Shown here: positions 44,854 to 56,861 of the stretch, in pieces
Layout of the letters: the number at the start of each line of letters is the position of its first letter
Numbering within the stretch: the stretch's first letter is position 1
DNA from: Sophora flavescens
Lineage: Eukaryota > Streptophyta > Magnoliopsida > Fabales > Fabaceae
Assembly (NCBI GenBank): GCA_030762895.1
Contig: CM061069.1
Coordinates: 20,351,630 to 20,415,629 of the forward strand
DNA: 64,000 nt
Direction of reading: 5' to 3'
The notes under the pieces: generated by a model
Databases searched by the model: none
What the model was told of the DNA's origin: nothing
The model's input: the letters and a program-made list of their open reading frames with translations, nothing else
Position numbers and translations under genes: made by a program

Positions 44854-47331
44854 TTAAGAAGGTTAAATTTTGCAAAACAATTATAAAAAAATTAACAAGT
44901 TTTATAAAATTAAGGTGGCTTCCCCAATACGTGGATCCTGCATACCGGCGAAAAAAAAAATGTTACTGTAATTATTTGAAATTTTATTATTTATGTCGTC
45001 CTCTTCTCTTTTTGTTTCTTCCGGTGTTTTTACTTATTTAAAATTTCTCAAATTAAGGATAGGAAGTTGCACGAAAATGTTGGGGAAGGCTGCCAAATAA
45101 ATGGCAATACTTTAACATCCATATAGCCAATTGTGGTCATGTTTATTAACTGTTTTCTTATTATATATCCTCGAAATGCAAGTGGAAGTTGGTTCATTAC
45201 GGTGAGTATTAGAAATTTGAAAAGTGGTCCTGACCAGTGAGCATGCATACTTAGTCATAGGGTTCATGAGTTGGCTTTGGCCCATCAACTAATTGGAGAG
45301 GTGGGTAGCATTAGGAATACGGAATACCCTTATTTTTCTATTGTAAGATTTTGGTTATTCAAGAATCTCACGTTTCTTTCTGAGTGATTTGCTATGTGTG
45401 AATGGAATAGTTTTTTTCCACCCCTTAAACCCTTCACGCCCTTTGATAATTAAATTTGACATAACCAATAGCTGTCACTTTCGTTCTAGCACAAGTAATT
45501 TATGACGTCGTGTAAATTTTTTGAAAATGTGGCGTGTAAGGTGAAATCTATAAAAGTTGTGGGACTTGCATGTTTATCACTCACTCTAACAGCAACATTA
45601 TAATTACGTATATAGTCCACATAGAAATTTAACAGTACATATTGAAACAGAAGCCAGTGCTTATAAACACTAGTTTGAAAATTTTACAAATTTAGGGAGT
45701 AATACTAAAAAATGGTTATTAATTGGCAAAGTCGCATTATAAGTTAACACTTTTAAATTAACGATAGGGTAAAAAATCTAAAGACTGAAACATATTTAAG
45801 CTCACGTATCGATTTATCATTTATATTAGTATCCTTTATACCGAAGCATATTTAGCAGTGACTTCGGTATCAATCACAGTTTCCCTTCATTCTTTTATTA
45901 ACTCAGCAATTAATTTGAAGAACTCATGTCTATCACCAAAGTGCACAACTGAATGGATAAAACTCCTCCGACATCAATGTTTATAAAGTAATCCACAAAT
46001 AATCTTTTGTGTATTAAAATTATGATGCACTTTTTTTTTACAGAAAATTATGATGCACTTTAAATTAAATTAATGTTGATTATCTTTATTTATTTATTTT
46101 AAAAACTAACTTATTTTAAACAAAATTGCATAATTAACTGTACCCTTTTCACATGATCAATTAACTTGCTCATAATACCTACATTAGTCCTAAAATAATT
46201 GCAATATATACACTTCGGAGAATGTTAATTATATTAATTTGAAAAAAATTGAAAAGGGCCATTTTAGTTTGAGTTTAATTTCTATGTACTGATAATGTAA
46301 ATATTTTTATACTAACAATCAATCAGAAATCATAAAATTAATAACTTTTAAGATGATTAAGATAATAATATTTATAAAGATGTATCTATTTTTAATTGAT
46401 TGACAACGTGGATGTAAATCAATTAAATCCTTTTAGTTTATGAAACTTCGTAGGCGGTGCTTACTAGTTAAAGTAGTTATGTCACAGTCATAGAATCATT
46501 CTAGTAGTTGGTACAGTAACAAATCACAAGTCAATTTAGCCCTTTGGTTTATAATAACAACACTATATGCAAGTCTAAATAAATGCCTTCACGCTTCCAG
46601 TTTGAGGTGTTTTATAGCCGGCATAGGCATTGGTGTGTAGAAAATAGAGTAACAAATTAAATTAAAAAAGAAATGGTATACAAGACTTGTATTTGGCTCT
46701 CTGACTCATTGGACTTCAACTTCCGCCTTAGCTTCATGTTCGTAAGCTGGCCAATTGTTTTTAGCTTTTAAGATCAAAGCATTTCCCATTTAAGGGTCTA
46801 AGTTAAGTTTTAATTAGCAAGAGCTCCTTTGTGTCACTATATAAATGGTTCCTTCTTCATAACCTTTTGTTGCTTTCCCCCTCTCTTTTTGTGGTATAAG
46901 AACCTTTGTTTCCTAATAATTACATTATGTAAATGCTAAGACCATATTAATTATTAACCACTAACTAAAAGAAGAAAGAAATGAATAGGAAACGAAAAGG
47001 GGAGAAAAAAAAGAGAAAGAGAGAAAGGTAGAGGGAAGGACCACACATTAATTTTTATAATTATTTTGTGGATTACTTGTGATGAATCCAAAGAGACAAG
47101 TATGTATCTTCTTTCTTCTCTGACTAAGTATTTCTTTTATTTTTGAGATAAGTATGAATATTAAAAAAATCAAATCCTATGATAAATTCGTAGTAGTATC
47201 TATATATGATTAAATAATAGAGATTGTGCTCAGTTTTTATAATATTATTATTATATGCTAATATACCTCAGGTCTATGCATGTGGAGCGTGGACAATGCA
47301 GACGGCCTAGCAACAGATCTAATTAAGATAG
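44441..47331. other. AT-rich intergenic DNA
   Basis: No ORF with recognisable domains and no splice-consistent exon series was found. A purine-rich stretch lies at 46,975-47,040. I see no RNA gene. Confidence 0.5.
44808..44852. repeat. (AAT)15 microsatellite
   Basis: Uninterrupted AAT triplets over about 45 bp. Confidence 0.9.
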
Positions 47332-47466
47332 ACTCTGATATCATGTTAAATTCTGGGTCTATCTCAACCTCACAAAACCGACGACTTAAGATAACGATTA
47401 TCCAAACTTTATAAACACTATTGAAGCCATATCTTTAGACGATGTGAGACTAAACATGCCCTCACA
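47332..47466 (-). mobile_element. TRIM/SMART-like LTR with tRNA-Met PBS
   Basis: On the minus strand a 123-bp LTR (47,466-47,344) runs tgtgagggcatg ... tctcacatcgtctaaagata ... gaatttaaca and is followed at once by tgatatcagagtc, two or so bases from the tRNA-iMet-type PBS TGGTATCAGAGC. The 'cccacatcg(g/a)ctagagata' core and the very short length are typical of plant TRIM elements. No second LTR or PPT was found nearby. Confidence 0.65.
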
Positions 47467-47610
47467 ATCAGGCAGCACAATGAAGGTGTCAGAAGCTATA
47501 ATAAAGGCAGCTCAAAATTGTCACAATTATGGCGACCAGGGCGGACCTCAATTAATTCGACTTTTTTAACGACACCAATAATGCACTTTATGATATTGTA
47601 TAGTTGAAGG

Positions 47611-47782
47611 GGGTGGATCCTCTCGAGTAACATTTTCATTTGATTTCTCTGCAGCTAAAATCTCCACCATTAAATCTCCTTTCCTCCCTTTTGTTATATT
47701 TAAACTCACACTCTGTCACTTATTCAATGAAGGGCACATATTCAACTGGAGAAAAATTCATGGGAGAGGATCCATTCCTACT
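47611..47782. mobile_element. hAT-like MITE, 172 bp
   Basis: An 8-bp direct repeat GTTGAAGG flanks it exactly (47,603-47,610 and 47,783-47,790). The ends carry inverted TGGATCCTCTC (47,614-47,624) and GAGAGGATCCA (47,764-47,774). Right-end inversion is offset by a few bases. The 8-bp duplication fits hAT-type transposition. Confidence 0.6.
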
Positions 47783-48009
47783 GTTGAAGGTATATATTTA
47801 TTGCACACATAGAATTGTTTGCTGCTATCCCCTGTTCCTTTTCTAAGATGTAAGGTTATTTTCTTTTCATCAAAAGTCATACCAAGAGGGAATCCTAGGC
47901 TCCCATTGAAGCGATTACCTAATTATCTCCAAATTCTACAAAATGTCGTAGTAGGTCCATATCATCCACCCCATCAAATATATACTAGTGCAAAATATGC
48001 TTTTAACAT

Positions 48010-48275
48010 CAGGATTTTAACATCGATTCAATTGTAACCGATGTTAAAAATGAGGCGGTGACATTTTTGAAATTAATGTCAAAACTTTTGACATCGGTTC
48101 TCAAAATAACCGATGTTAAAACTTTTTAATATCTGTTATTTTTATCAACCAATGTCTAAAAATAAAACGACAAGAAAATTTAAAATTCTAATAAACTTTG
48201 GACAACGGTTAGTTTTTCAACCGATGTTTAATGTCAATAATTAACATCAGTTTACTTTTCAACCGATGTCTATTA
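48010..48275. repeat. Left subterminal inverted-word array
   Basis: Repeated atcggtt and aaccgatg words in head-to-head pairs separated by 10-20 bp, able to form small hairpins. CACTA transposases bind such subterminal arrays. Confidence 0.65.
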
Positions 48276-48634
48276 GTTTTGATTCATTTTCATTCCCCCC
48301 AACCATCTCACTGTGCCATTTCTCTTCACTTCGTAAACCTAAACCCTTTAATTCCCCACTTCGTTTGTCGTGCGTCGTCCATCGCTCCTCTTCTGCAAAA
48401 CGTCGTCCATCAGCGGGAAAAAAACTGCCCTAACCCGAGCCGTTTTCCTATGTTACTCCTTCGCCGTCCTGCTTCGAGGTGACTCATCAGAGAGCAGCGA
48501 TTCGAGGTGAGTAACCCAATCTTAAGCTTGGTCGTTTCTCCCCTTCTCTGTTCACACCGCAAAAAGCTCTCTTCCCTGTTCACTCAATCTCTTTTACTTC
48601 TTCTCATTCTCCTTCTCAACAATTCCTAGTTCAA

Positions 48635-49146
48635 TATCCCTAATCTCCTCGTCAGAACCCTAGATTCTCTCCTTTCTCTCACCGATGATCTCGCCAAGGT
48701 AACAATCAATTCCCAATCCGAATTATCCTTTTTAGCTTCTCGGATTTGAGGATCATGATTTTGGAATGCGAATCGAATCTCTCGTCTTGATTTATCTATT
48801 TGTGCAGTCGAACAGTTTCATGGAAGGAGTGTCGCAAAAGATCAGGCGGCAGATTGAGGAGATGGAGAAAGTTTCCGGCATCGAGAGTGGTGGCCTCATG
48901 GTGGATGGAGTTCCCGTTGATTCTTACTTGACCAGGTTTCGTTTTTCATTCAATTGTTGGATCTATGATCTGTGTGTGTTCTTGTTTGAGTTGTGTGTGT
49001 TTTCTATGTCTGTGTGGTGAATTTTAGTGTTTTATGATGGATCCAGGTTTGTTTGGGTCGAAGTGAAGTACCCAACCATGTCACCGTTGAAGGAGATTGT
49101 GGATGGTATTCATGGTCAAGTTTCAAAGATTGAGGATGATCTCAAG
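48635..49146 (+). pseudogene. Captured V-ATPase subunit C fragment (three exons, two introns)
   Basis: V-ATPase subunit C (VHA-C, DET3 in Arabidopsis) links the V1 and V0 sectors of the vacuolar proton pump. Exon pieces: about 48,635-48,698 (FNIPNLLVRTLDSLLSLTDD...), 48,808-48,935 (MEGVSQKIRRQIEEMEKVSG, VDGVPVDSYLTR) and 49,047-49,146 (FVWVEVKYPTMSPLKEIVDG, VSKIEDDLK). They join in phase across introns with GT/AG borders. The rest of the ~375-residue protein is absent on both sides, and the next sequence is from another gene. Retained introns show a DNA-level copy. The sequence is close to the known protein, so the capture is not ancient. Confidence 0.8.
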
Positions 49147-49437
49147 GTTTTCTTTCTCTTGCCACTATGTAGCTGCAGCTTTCTGTTAGATTTAGGTGAT
49201 AGGTAGTTGTAATTATAGCACATGATATGGTCTTCTCATTCCTTCTTACTGAGAAAGCAACTAGGGAGTTGTAATATTAACTATTAACTATCTTTAATTT
49301 GTATTCATACAAACCTTGATTCTTTGATTTCATGTACCTTCTTTTGTTCCTTTTTTCTGTCAGTTGTTAGTATTGCCACAGTACACATGAAACTTTTATA
49401 TTGTTCTAATTATTTGAATATATGTTCTTTTTGTCAG

Positions 49438-50390
49438 ATTATGGGGTGACCTAATATGACATTGGAGATGGATTAGGGCATTTTGGTATTACAACTCAAG
49501 ATGTAAGCCACAGTCTCTACCTTCACAAAAGCTTCACCATCTATTTTCCACTATGAAAAAAAATTTGAAACATATATTTCTCTAATTTTTAGGTTAACAA
49601 ATTTGTTGAACACATCCGGGCCAAGGGTGGAAACATCACTAGGGAGCCTGGTCCAGTTCAGGGCGGGACAACTATCATTGCTTTTGTGAAGGATCCTGAT
49701 GGTTACACTTTTGCACTCATCCAAAGACCTTCATTCTGTGACCCATTTGCTCAAGTAACACTTCGTGTTGGTGATTTAGAGCGCTGAATTAAGTTTTATG
49801 AAAATGTGACAGCCAAATCATTTTTTTTTATTTTCATATGTATCCTAGTCCCGTCATTGCAAATTTGCAATCAAAACTATTTTGGATTTCTGCTTATGAT
49901 AGAACAACCGTCACTAAAGGATCAAAATTTGACCTTCTACTTTCTATGAATCAAGGATCTAGATTAGGAATTGATTATAAATAGCTTTTGCTTCTAATGC
50001 ACAAAATAGAACCATATAAATGTATATGGTGAATTGTGAGTTAAATATTATTTTATTAATATGAAATCTGAATGCATTTTATTAACTAAGGCTATGTTCT
50101 TATGTGATCATATTGTCACAGGCTTTGGGCTTGAAGGTCGTGAGGAAGGATGATAGGCCTGAGTACAAGGTGAACTTTCTCCTGGACTTGATCTTAGCAA
50201 TCTAGCTACTTGCTAGCGGGGACATATTTCACATTGAAGCCATCCCACTAACTAGAAATCTACTTACGTTGCATCTTGCTTGTTCTACAGTACACTATAG
50301 CTGCTCTTGGGTATGCAGATGAGCATGAGACAACTATGTTGGAGTTGACATGTAACTATGGTGTCACTGAATAGAAATGCTTTTGCACAG
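49438..50390 (+). pseudogene. Captured glyoxalase I (lactoylglutathione lyase) fragment
   Basis: Glyoxalase I isomerises the methylglyoxal-glutathione hemithioacetal. Four exon pieces with GT/AG-type borders lie at 49,438-49,502, 49,593-49,805, 50,122-50,169 and 50,291-50,390. They encode the end of the first VOC domain (GHFGITTQD, GGNITREPGPVQGG, VKDPDGYTFALIQR) and the start of the second (QVTLRVGDLER, ALGLKVVRKDDRPEYK, YTIAALGYADEHETT). Stops replace codons in exon 1 (VT*YD), exon 2 (LER*IKFY) and exon 4 (GVTE*). Introns are retained, the order is collinear with the normal two-domain plant enzyme, and both gene ends are missing. Confidence 0.8.
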
Positions 50391-50674
50391 GTTAGTTAAT
50401 AGTTAATATTACCTTACTTTCTAGAAGCCTAAACTAGTTTTCTGCACTTCTCAATTATTTTTTATTAGTTATGCTGCAGTTATCATTATGTTGTTTTCAG
50501 TTTCAGATTGTCAGCTAGAAACAAGTTCAGCTTAAGCTTTTCTCATTCTTCTCAATTTATTTGTTTTTGTAAGGCTTGTAATTTTATCCTATAACAACTG
50601 TCTTGTGCGAACTTTTAGTTTGTACTTTACATTCTACTTGTTTATTGTAATTATTATTATTTTTTTAAAAAGGA

Positions 50675-50960
50675 CTTTTAACATCGGTTCTGGAAGAAAC
50701 CGACTTTTAACATCGGTTATTATCGAGAATCGATGTCAAAAGTGTTCTTTGTTTTAAAAACTGCTGAAGAGAACTTTAGACATCGGTTCTAAGCTAGAAC
50801 CGATGTCTAAAGTGCTATTCTTTTCTTTAAAAACTGTTTTAAGAGCACTTTAGACATCGGTTTTTGCTAAGAACCGATGTCTAAAATACACTTTAGACAT
50901 CGGTTGAAAACCAATGTCTAAAATGCCCACATACAACATCGTCCGTTTCAACGTCGATTC
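50675..50960. repeat. Right subterminal inverted-word array
   Basis: Three to four hairpin-like pairs of tttagacatcggtt ... aaccgatgtctaaa, the counterpart of the left array. Confidence 0.65.
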
Positions 50961-51621
50961 TAAAACCATTATCATTAGATACATTCTTACTTGCTCAATT
51001 TACACCCAATCTCACATTAGAGAAGCATTTTCAATTGTCACTATTGTTGAGTTAGCCAAGAGATCGGATGTTTGCTGAAAACCAAGAAGACTATAAACTA
51101 TTTACCCTTTTCTACATGTAGATTTACCAACATCTCATTCATCTATATATGCCACACAACCTCGTAACTCAAACTCGTTGGATTTTTCTAAGACTAATTT
51201 GATTTGATCTGTCAAAAAATGCTTAAGAGTTTTCTTTTTTCTTTTTTTTTTGTTAAAAAATGCTTAGGTGTTTAACAACAACGTTTTTAAAGGTTAGAAA
51301 AATTGGCTGAATAATATTAAGTTTTTTTTTCTTTGCTTACATACATTAGTTCAAGATATCGAGCTACTTATGGCAACAGTATTCCCCAGAAAAACTCACA
51401 TTCTACTATTGTCCAATGCAACTTAAATCTGCTTCAATACTATAATGCATTCGTTCATTCTGTTTGAATATTTATTCCGTATGAAGCATTTATGTAATCA
51501 AATATGATAGAACAAAGGGAACAATGTTTTATGCTAAGATGATAACCAAGACTGCTTTTCAGAAAATGCAAGACAAGTTATCAGAATGGATATATATTTA
51601 TTATACCATTGAAGAATATAT
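50961..51621. other. Intergenic, nothing identified
   Basis: AT-rich DNA without recognisable coding or element features. Confidence 0.4.
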
Positions 51622-51952
51622 CACTACAACATATTCGGGTTTTAATAGTGCATATTTTAGGCATTTCATGGCGTTCTCAAGTGCTATCTATGTCGCCGCC
51701 GTTGTAGGTCATTGACAACGATAGCGCTTTTGATGCGTTGTCGTATATTTAAATATATACAATAGTGTTTGTCATTCGAAACGCTTTAATAGTAGTCACG
51801 GAAATGAGCAGCCTGAAAGCTGTGCTGACGTACGTGAACTCCGATTAAAGATAGCGCGACCTTGAATACGCTCTTTCTTAATTACCAATAAATAACAACA
51901 CTTTTCACAAAAAAACGCTATCATATATTTAGATATCATAGTGTATCATTAA

Positions 51953-52419
51953 GGCTAAATTACTCTTTTGGTCCCCAAATTATTTTAAAATGTTCGATTT
52001 GGTCATCAAGTTTTTAAAATGTTAATTTTGGTCCCTTAATTCTTAAAACTTATTCAAATAGGTCTTTCCTTCAAGTTGACTAACGGCGACATTAAGTTGA
52101 CTAAGGGACCAAAATGAACATTTAAAAAACTTGAGGACCAAATTGAACAATTTAAAACAATTTGGGGACCCAAAGAGTAATTTAGCCAAAAAATTATTAA
52201 AAATTTAAAAAATATTTTTTCCCGAAATTACCACGTGGCATTAAAATATTAAATTTAATGCCACGTGGCATTAGGTAGGACATCGCCATTAGTCAACTTG
52301 ACGGAAGGACCTATTTGAATAAGTTTTGGGAATTAAGGGACCAAAATGAACATTTTAAAAACTTGAGGACCAAATTGAACATTTTAAAACAATTTGGGGA
52401 CCCAAAGAGTAATTTAGCC
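51953..52419. mobile_element. Mutator-type MITE, 467 bp
   Basis: Ends ggctaaattactctttt and its reverse complement aaagagtaatttagcc form a long terminal inverted repeat (over 100 bp with small changes). A perfect 9-bp duplication TATCATTAA flanks it (51,944-51,952 and 52,420-52,428). A 9-bp duplication and long TIRs are the Mutator-like hallmark. A third copy of the end sequence lies inside at about 52,100-52,183. It has no coding capacity. Confidence 0.85.
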
Positions 52420-52889
52420 TATCATTAAAGAAGCGCTGTCTATTAGGCACATTTTTTAAATTTTTTTTTTTGCTACTTTTTGCACATCTCCCTGCATTCA
52501 GCAATAAAAAACAACATCAGCAATCCAAAAATAGCATTCACCAATAAAATAAAAAAAACATTCAGTAATTAACACCAATAATATCCCCAATGCAATCAAC
52601 AGAATCGATCATAATCAAACTTTGGTTCCTCAATATAGATATGATAATGCAAAAACAAAAGGCATATAGTCCAAAAAATATACCAGAATTTACAAAGTAC
52701 AAGATTTGAACTACCTGTATCCTTTTCAGCACTAACAATTAGAATCTCTCAACTTGCTGGCCGTTGCCGTTTACCTACAACAAAAATAGAACATACAAGT
52801 AAAAAGTATGTGGAAAATAATAAGTGAAGGATATACAGACGAAATATATAAAAAGTACTCCTCTTTAAAATTAATTAGAAAAAAAATAC

Positions 52890-53420
52890 ATGTTTAAGTT
52901 GATCTTTTCCTTTTCAGTTTCCTCGTCGGGTTGAGACTCGTTTGTCCCTTAGGGGTACGAAATGATGTGCGATCCAAATACCCTCATCATGATCATCCCT
53001 CATATACAGTCCATTATCTCCACTTGCATCAGTCTCAAGTGATTAGTCTGTCCCAATGAAAGGATCAACCTCCATATTAGTAGCTTCATTATTGTCTTCA
53101 TCATCAATGTTATTGACATTTACTTTGTGGGTCAAAAGAACAATGGACCACCTATTATCATATGGATCAGTGACATAAAAGACTTCTTAAGCTTGAGATG
53201 CCAAAATAAAAGGCTCATCTTTAGATCACACCATGAAATGTTGTGTAGTCCAACTCCCATATATGCTCAATGATACCGAAGTGACATATTCGCATAAATG
53301 GGGTTCCCGTCTTTGGCACTTGCCACATGTATAGATTGAGCTACAAGAGTCACACCACTATTTTTATTGTGCTCCGATCACCATGTTCTTTCCTATAGAA
53401 TGTTTACCCATTAATTAGAT
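52890..53420 (-). pseudogene. En/Spm-like protein C-terminus (DUF4216-type)
   Basis: On the minus strand the frame includes PFILASQA, a stop, EVFYVTDPYDNRWSIVL, an acidic linker and EGIWIAHHFVPL, the usual order at the C-terminus of plant En/Spm (CACTA) transposon proteins carrying DUF4216. At least three stops interrupt it, so it is not functional. The N-terminal part would lie past the Ogre insertion. Confidence 0.65.
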
Positions 53421-53498
53421 AACCAGTTGTGAACACCTAATTTTGTCCGGGTATTTTCTCTTTTTAATTAATATTTTTGAAAACAAAAAAGAAATATA

Positions 53499-53599
<101 letters not shown>

Positions 53600-53907
53600 T
53601 ATCTTTGTCATGTTCTTGTCCCAATTTTCTTTTTATTGTTGCAAGTGTTGAGCCCATAGCCCAAATTCACATAAAAAAAAAGAGAGAAAGAAGAATGCTT
53701 AAAATAAAAATAAAAATATCCTGCTCCCACACTTGTACCCCTCTTTGTCATATTCTTCTTTTTCAAAAAAAGAGGGATAATGGTACAGCCCTCCCTACCC
53801 TTGCACCAGCCAAGCAAAGTGGTGGAGCAAAGGTTGATTTGCTCCCCACTACTTGTACCCACACCAGCTGGCCTAACAAGGAGATTTGACATCTTCTTCT
53901 TTTGTGC

Positions 53908-53916
53908 TATATATTG
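53908..53916 (+). promoter_or_regulatory. Probable TATA box of the Ogre LTR
   Basis: CTATATATTG upstream of the pyrimidine-rich leader at 54,000-54,180. Confidence 0.4.
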
Positions 53917-55951
53917 CATTGAATAGTGACAATGAGGGGGGATTGGCTCTTATCAGCTAAGAAAAAAATCAATCAAGAACACGCCTAAGAGTTTCTCTGC
54001 TCGTTTCCTCTCCATCTTTTGGTTTCATCCTCCAAAAAAAAAAAAAACAAAACAGAAAAACAAAGCAAACCACACACACACTCACCTTCATCCTTCCACC
54101 TTCATCTTCCTCCCTCTCACTTCACCTTCCTCCTTCATCTCCCCACAACTCAGACACCATCATCTCAGCCACCATCATCGCAGCCGCCGTCACGCAACCG
54201 CAGATCCCAGAACCAAGAGCCGTGAACCACCGCCACGGTAGCTCCGCCCCTCCTCCGCACGGTCCCACTTCGCCACGACAAAAACCACCGTGCCTCAGCC
54301 GTCTCAGTCGCGGACTCCACCTCGGACCTCCGCCATCCTCGCTGTGACCCAGATTCGCTCATCCCCGCCGCGAATCCACCCAGACCACCCCCTCCACAGC
54401 GTGTCGCGCCTCTCCTCGCCGCCCTCTACTCACGAAATGCCCCTCTGCTTCGCCGTGGGCCACGGATCCAAGATCCACATCAGAACCTGCACATCTCCAC
54501 ATTCTTCTGTGCTCACTGCCTGCTGCCGCTGCGCTATCTACGACCCGCCGCCGTCTGGTTCTCAGTCACCGTCACCTGGCTCAAGGCTCCACCATCGTAC
54601 TGTCTCCCCCTTTTTGTGTCTCTTGTTGGTAACGTAATGTGGATAAGCAGAAGATTTTCCTCTTTGACAGCTTTTATTTCTATTTCTTTGTTAAGTTAGT
54701 TTTTTTTTTTTTTTGATGATAGGGGCCTGATCTACTTGGTTGGTTAATGTTGGGTCTATGTGGTCTTTTTTTTTTTTTAAACAAAATAGAAAATCTTTTG
54801 AAGCCTTTAAATTTCAAATTCAAAAAACTTTTTTTCAAAAAAAAAACCAAAAGATAAAAAAAAAACTGCCTTTAAAGTTTTAAATAAAAAAACATTTCTA
54901 AATTTAAAAATCTCTTTTAAAAAAAATCATTTTTTATGAAATATAATCTTTTGAGTTCACGCAACAATCTATGGCATTGATGTATGGATTTTTTCATCCT
55001 CAAGTGCCGTATGAATTGTAATGGTTCATCGTATAGCTTTGCTATCTTTAACCCTATGCAAGAGTAAATTCCTTTTTGTAAAAAAATATTAAATGTTTTT
55101 TTTTTCAATTTACACTTTTAACCAATTTTACGCAATTTAATTTTATAAAAAGTATCTTTTGAATTCACGCGACAATCTACGATGTCGATGTATGGACTTA
55201 TTCATCCTCAAGTGTCGTATGAATTGTAAGGATTTATCGTATAGCACTGCTATCTTGGACTCTGTGCAAAGATGAATTTATTTTAAAATAAAATATTTTT
55301 AAACAAAAAAAAATCAAAAATCAAATCTTTATCAAAAATTAAAATCAACCCACCAATCAAATTTTTCAAAAGAACTACGTGACTTTGAGTTTCCCATCGC
55401 ACCCAGGAATACGTAGGAGCAAGATAAATCATCTTGTCAAGCCAAAACTAAATTTTCCTTTTTTTGTATCTCTTTTTATATTAAAATAATTAATCAAAAT
55501 AATTAAACTTTTCTACTTTTAGAGATGCTCTATGGACACGGTGCCATGTTCAGTCCCTGAGATTTGAGGTTGCCATGTGGACTCATGTGCCGTGTTCAAC
55601 CTCATTTAGTTTTTATAAACAATAAATTTAAAAAATAAAAATTAATAAAAGTTTAAAATATTAAAAATAATTCTTTCTTGTAAGCAATTTTTGGGGTAAA
55701 ATAAATATTTAAAAGGTTATTAAAATGTTCTTGCACAATTAACTTGAGGCACCATTTTTTAAACGGGTGATGTGGGGTGCTAACACCTTCCCTACTCGTA
55801 ACCGACTCCCGGACTCATCTCTCTCTTTTTTAGACCAGTTTACCTTTAAATAATTGAGTTTTCTAAGATTTTTCCAATAAAATTTTAGTGGCGACTCCTC
55901 TGTCTTTTTACCCCTTTTTTCGCGGCTCCCGGACGGGACGGTCGCGACAGC

Positions 55952-55969
55952 TGGCGACTGCACTGGGGA
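55952..55969 (+). other. Ogre primer binding site
   Basis: tggcgactgcactgggga differs little from the Ogre PBS TGGCGACTC(C/T)(A/G)CTGGGGA described as complementary to tRNA-Arg. It lies two bases after the LTR end. Confidence 0.75.
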
Positions 55970-56861
55970 AATTGTGAGTCGGGCCTATCATAGTTGGTTG
56001 TGCATTTTTTTAACAGCTTTGAAAATATTTGTTTTACCCTTTTTGTTTTATTTTTTTTTCTAATGCTTTCATAACTGCTTTTGTATATTCTTGCAACCTT
56101 AGGGTAGAGAACTTTTTTATTGGTGTTGTTTGTTCCTTTTTGCAGGTTTGGGGTAGTTCCGTTCTAGGAGGTTTTTGTGAAGGTTTGTATGCTCCCATCA
56201 CACACATCACTATCACATGTTGCACACACTTTTGGGTTCTATACTCGAGTCTTGGAATGCCATAAGATTATAAGGGGCTTCAGTGATGTTATTGTGATGC
56301 TTTTGCGTCCCTGACAGTCATTGATTCTCCTGCTCGGATTGCTACCGGTACATGGACTACCATATTGTGACTTATTCGTCCCTGTGGTAAGGTTCGTGGA
56401 TTCGGATCCTTATCTTTTAATTGAAGGTAATCCGAGGACCATATGTTTAGGGATTTAGATCTGTCCCGAAAGACATGCACATAAAATGCCATTAGCAGAC
56501 TACCAAAATAGGATCTTGACTTCAGAAGTCCCAACTTTAGGATATGACCTATGTAGGACAAAAGGGAGTGCATTCCGCCTTTTTTTGCAGCATGAATAAT
56601 TACATTTGTATCTCATGCATCATAAGATCTTCTGCATGCACCTTAACATGCAATTCATTCATGCATTCTGTTACACTCAATTATTATATTGTATGCTCGT
56701 GCATGTAGTATTTTAGGCCATGCATCATCAATATGTCATTCATTCATGCATCTTGGTACACTCTCACGCATAAGTATTTTTGCTTTCCAAATGTTATTAA
56801 TAAAATAAAATTTCCCTTGCACAGATAATTTGGTAAGAGATAACACCTTTGATAACAAGAG
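55970..56861 (+). mobile_element. Ogre untranslated leader
   Basis: No conserved ORF. Contains repeated 'catgcat' and 'cattcatgcat' words at about 56,605-56,755. Confidence 0.5.

Larger units (their letters stand above)
47983..50960. mobile_element. Pack-type CACTA-like element carrying host gene fragments
   Basis: The left end reads tactagtgcaaaatatgc, a CACTA-type terminus with one changed base. It is followed by subterminal inverted words (aacatcggtt / aaccgatgtt) at 48,010-48,270, and the same words as gacatcggtt / aaccgatgtc cluster at 50,675-50,930. Between these arrays lie intron-containing fragments of two unrelated genes and no transposase. The right terminus was not found. Confidence 0.6.
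51622..53427 (-). mobile_element. En/Spm (CACTA) element, one end, interrupted
   Basis: It begins CACTACAACATATTCGGG at 51,622, followed by subterminal words of the gatagcgc / gcgctatc type (51,716-51,925 and 52,432). On the minus strand it holds the C-terminal part of an En/Spm protein. An Ogre LTR enters at 53,428, so the remainder lies beyond the window. Confidence 0.7.

Noticed and set aside
49047..50390. A working VHA-C/glyoxalase fusion gene
   Set aside because: The glyoxalase exons contain three in-frame stops and both gene ends are missing, so only fragments are annotated.
54019..54637. GC-rich proline/serine/histidine-rich frames that look like a small gene
   Set aside because: The region lies inside the Ogre LTR, downstream of its TATA box, and shows no domain; it is best read as LTR leader sequence.
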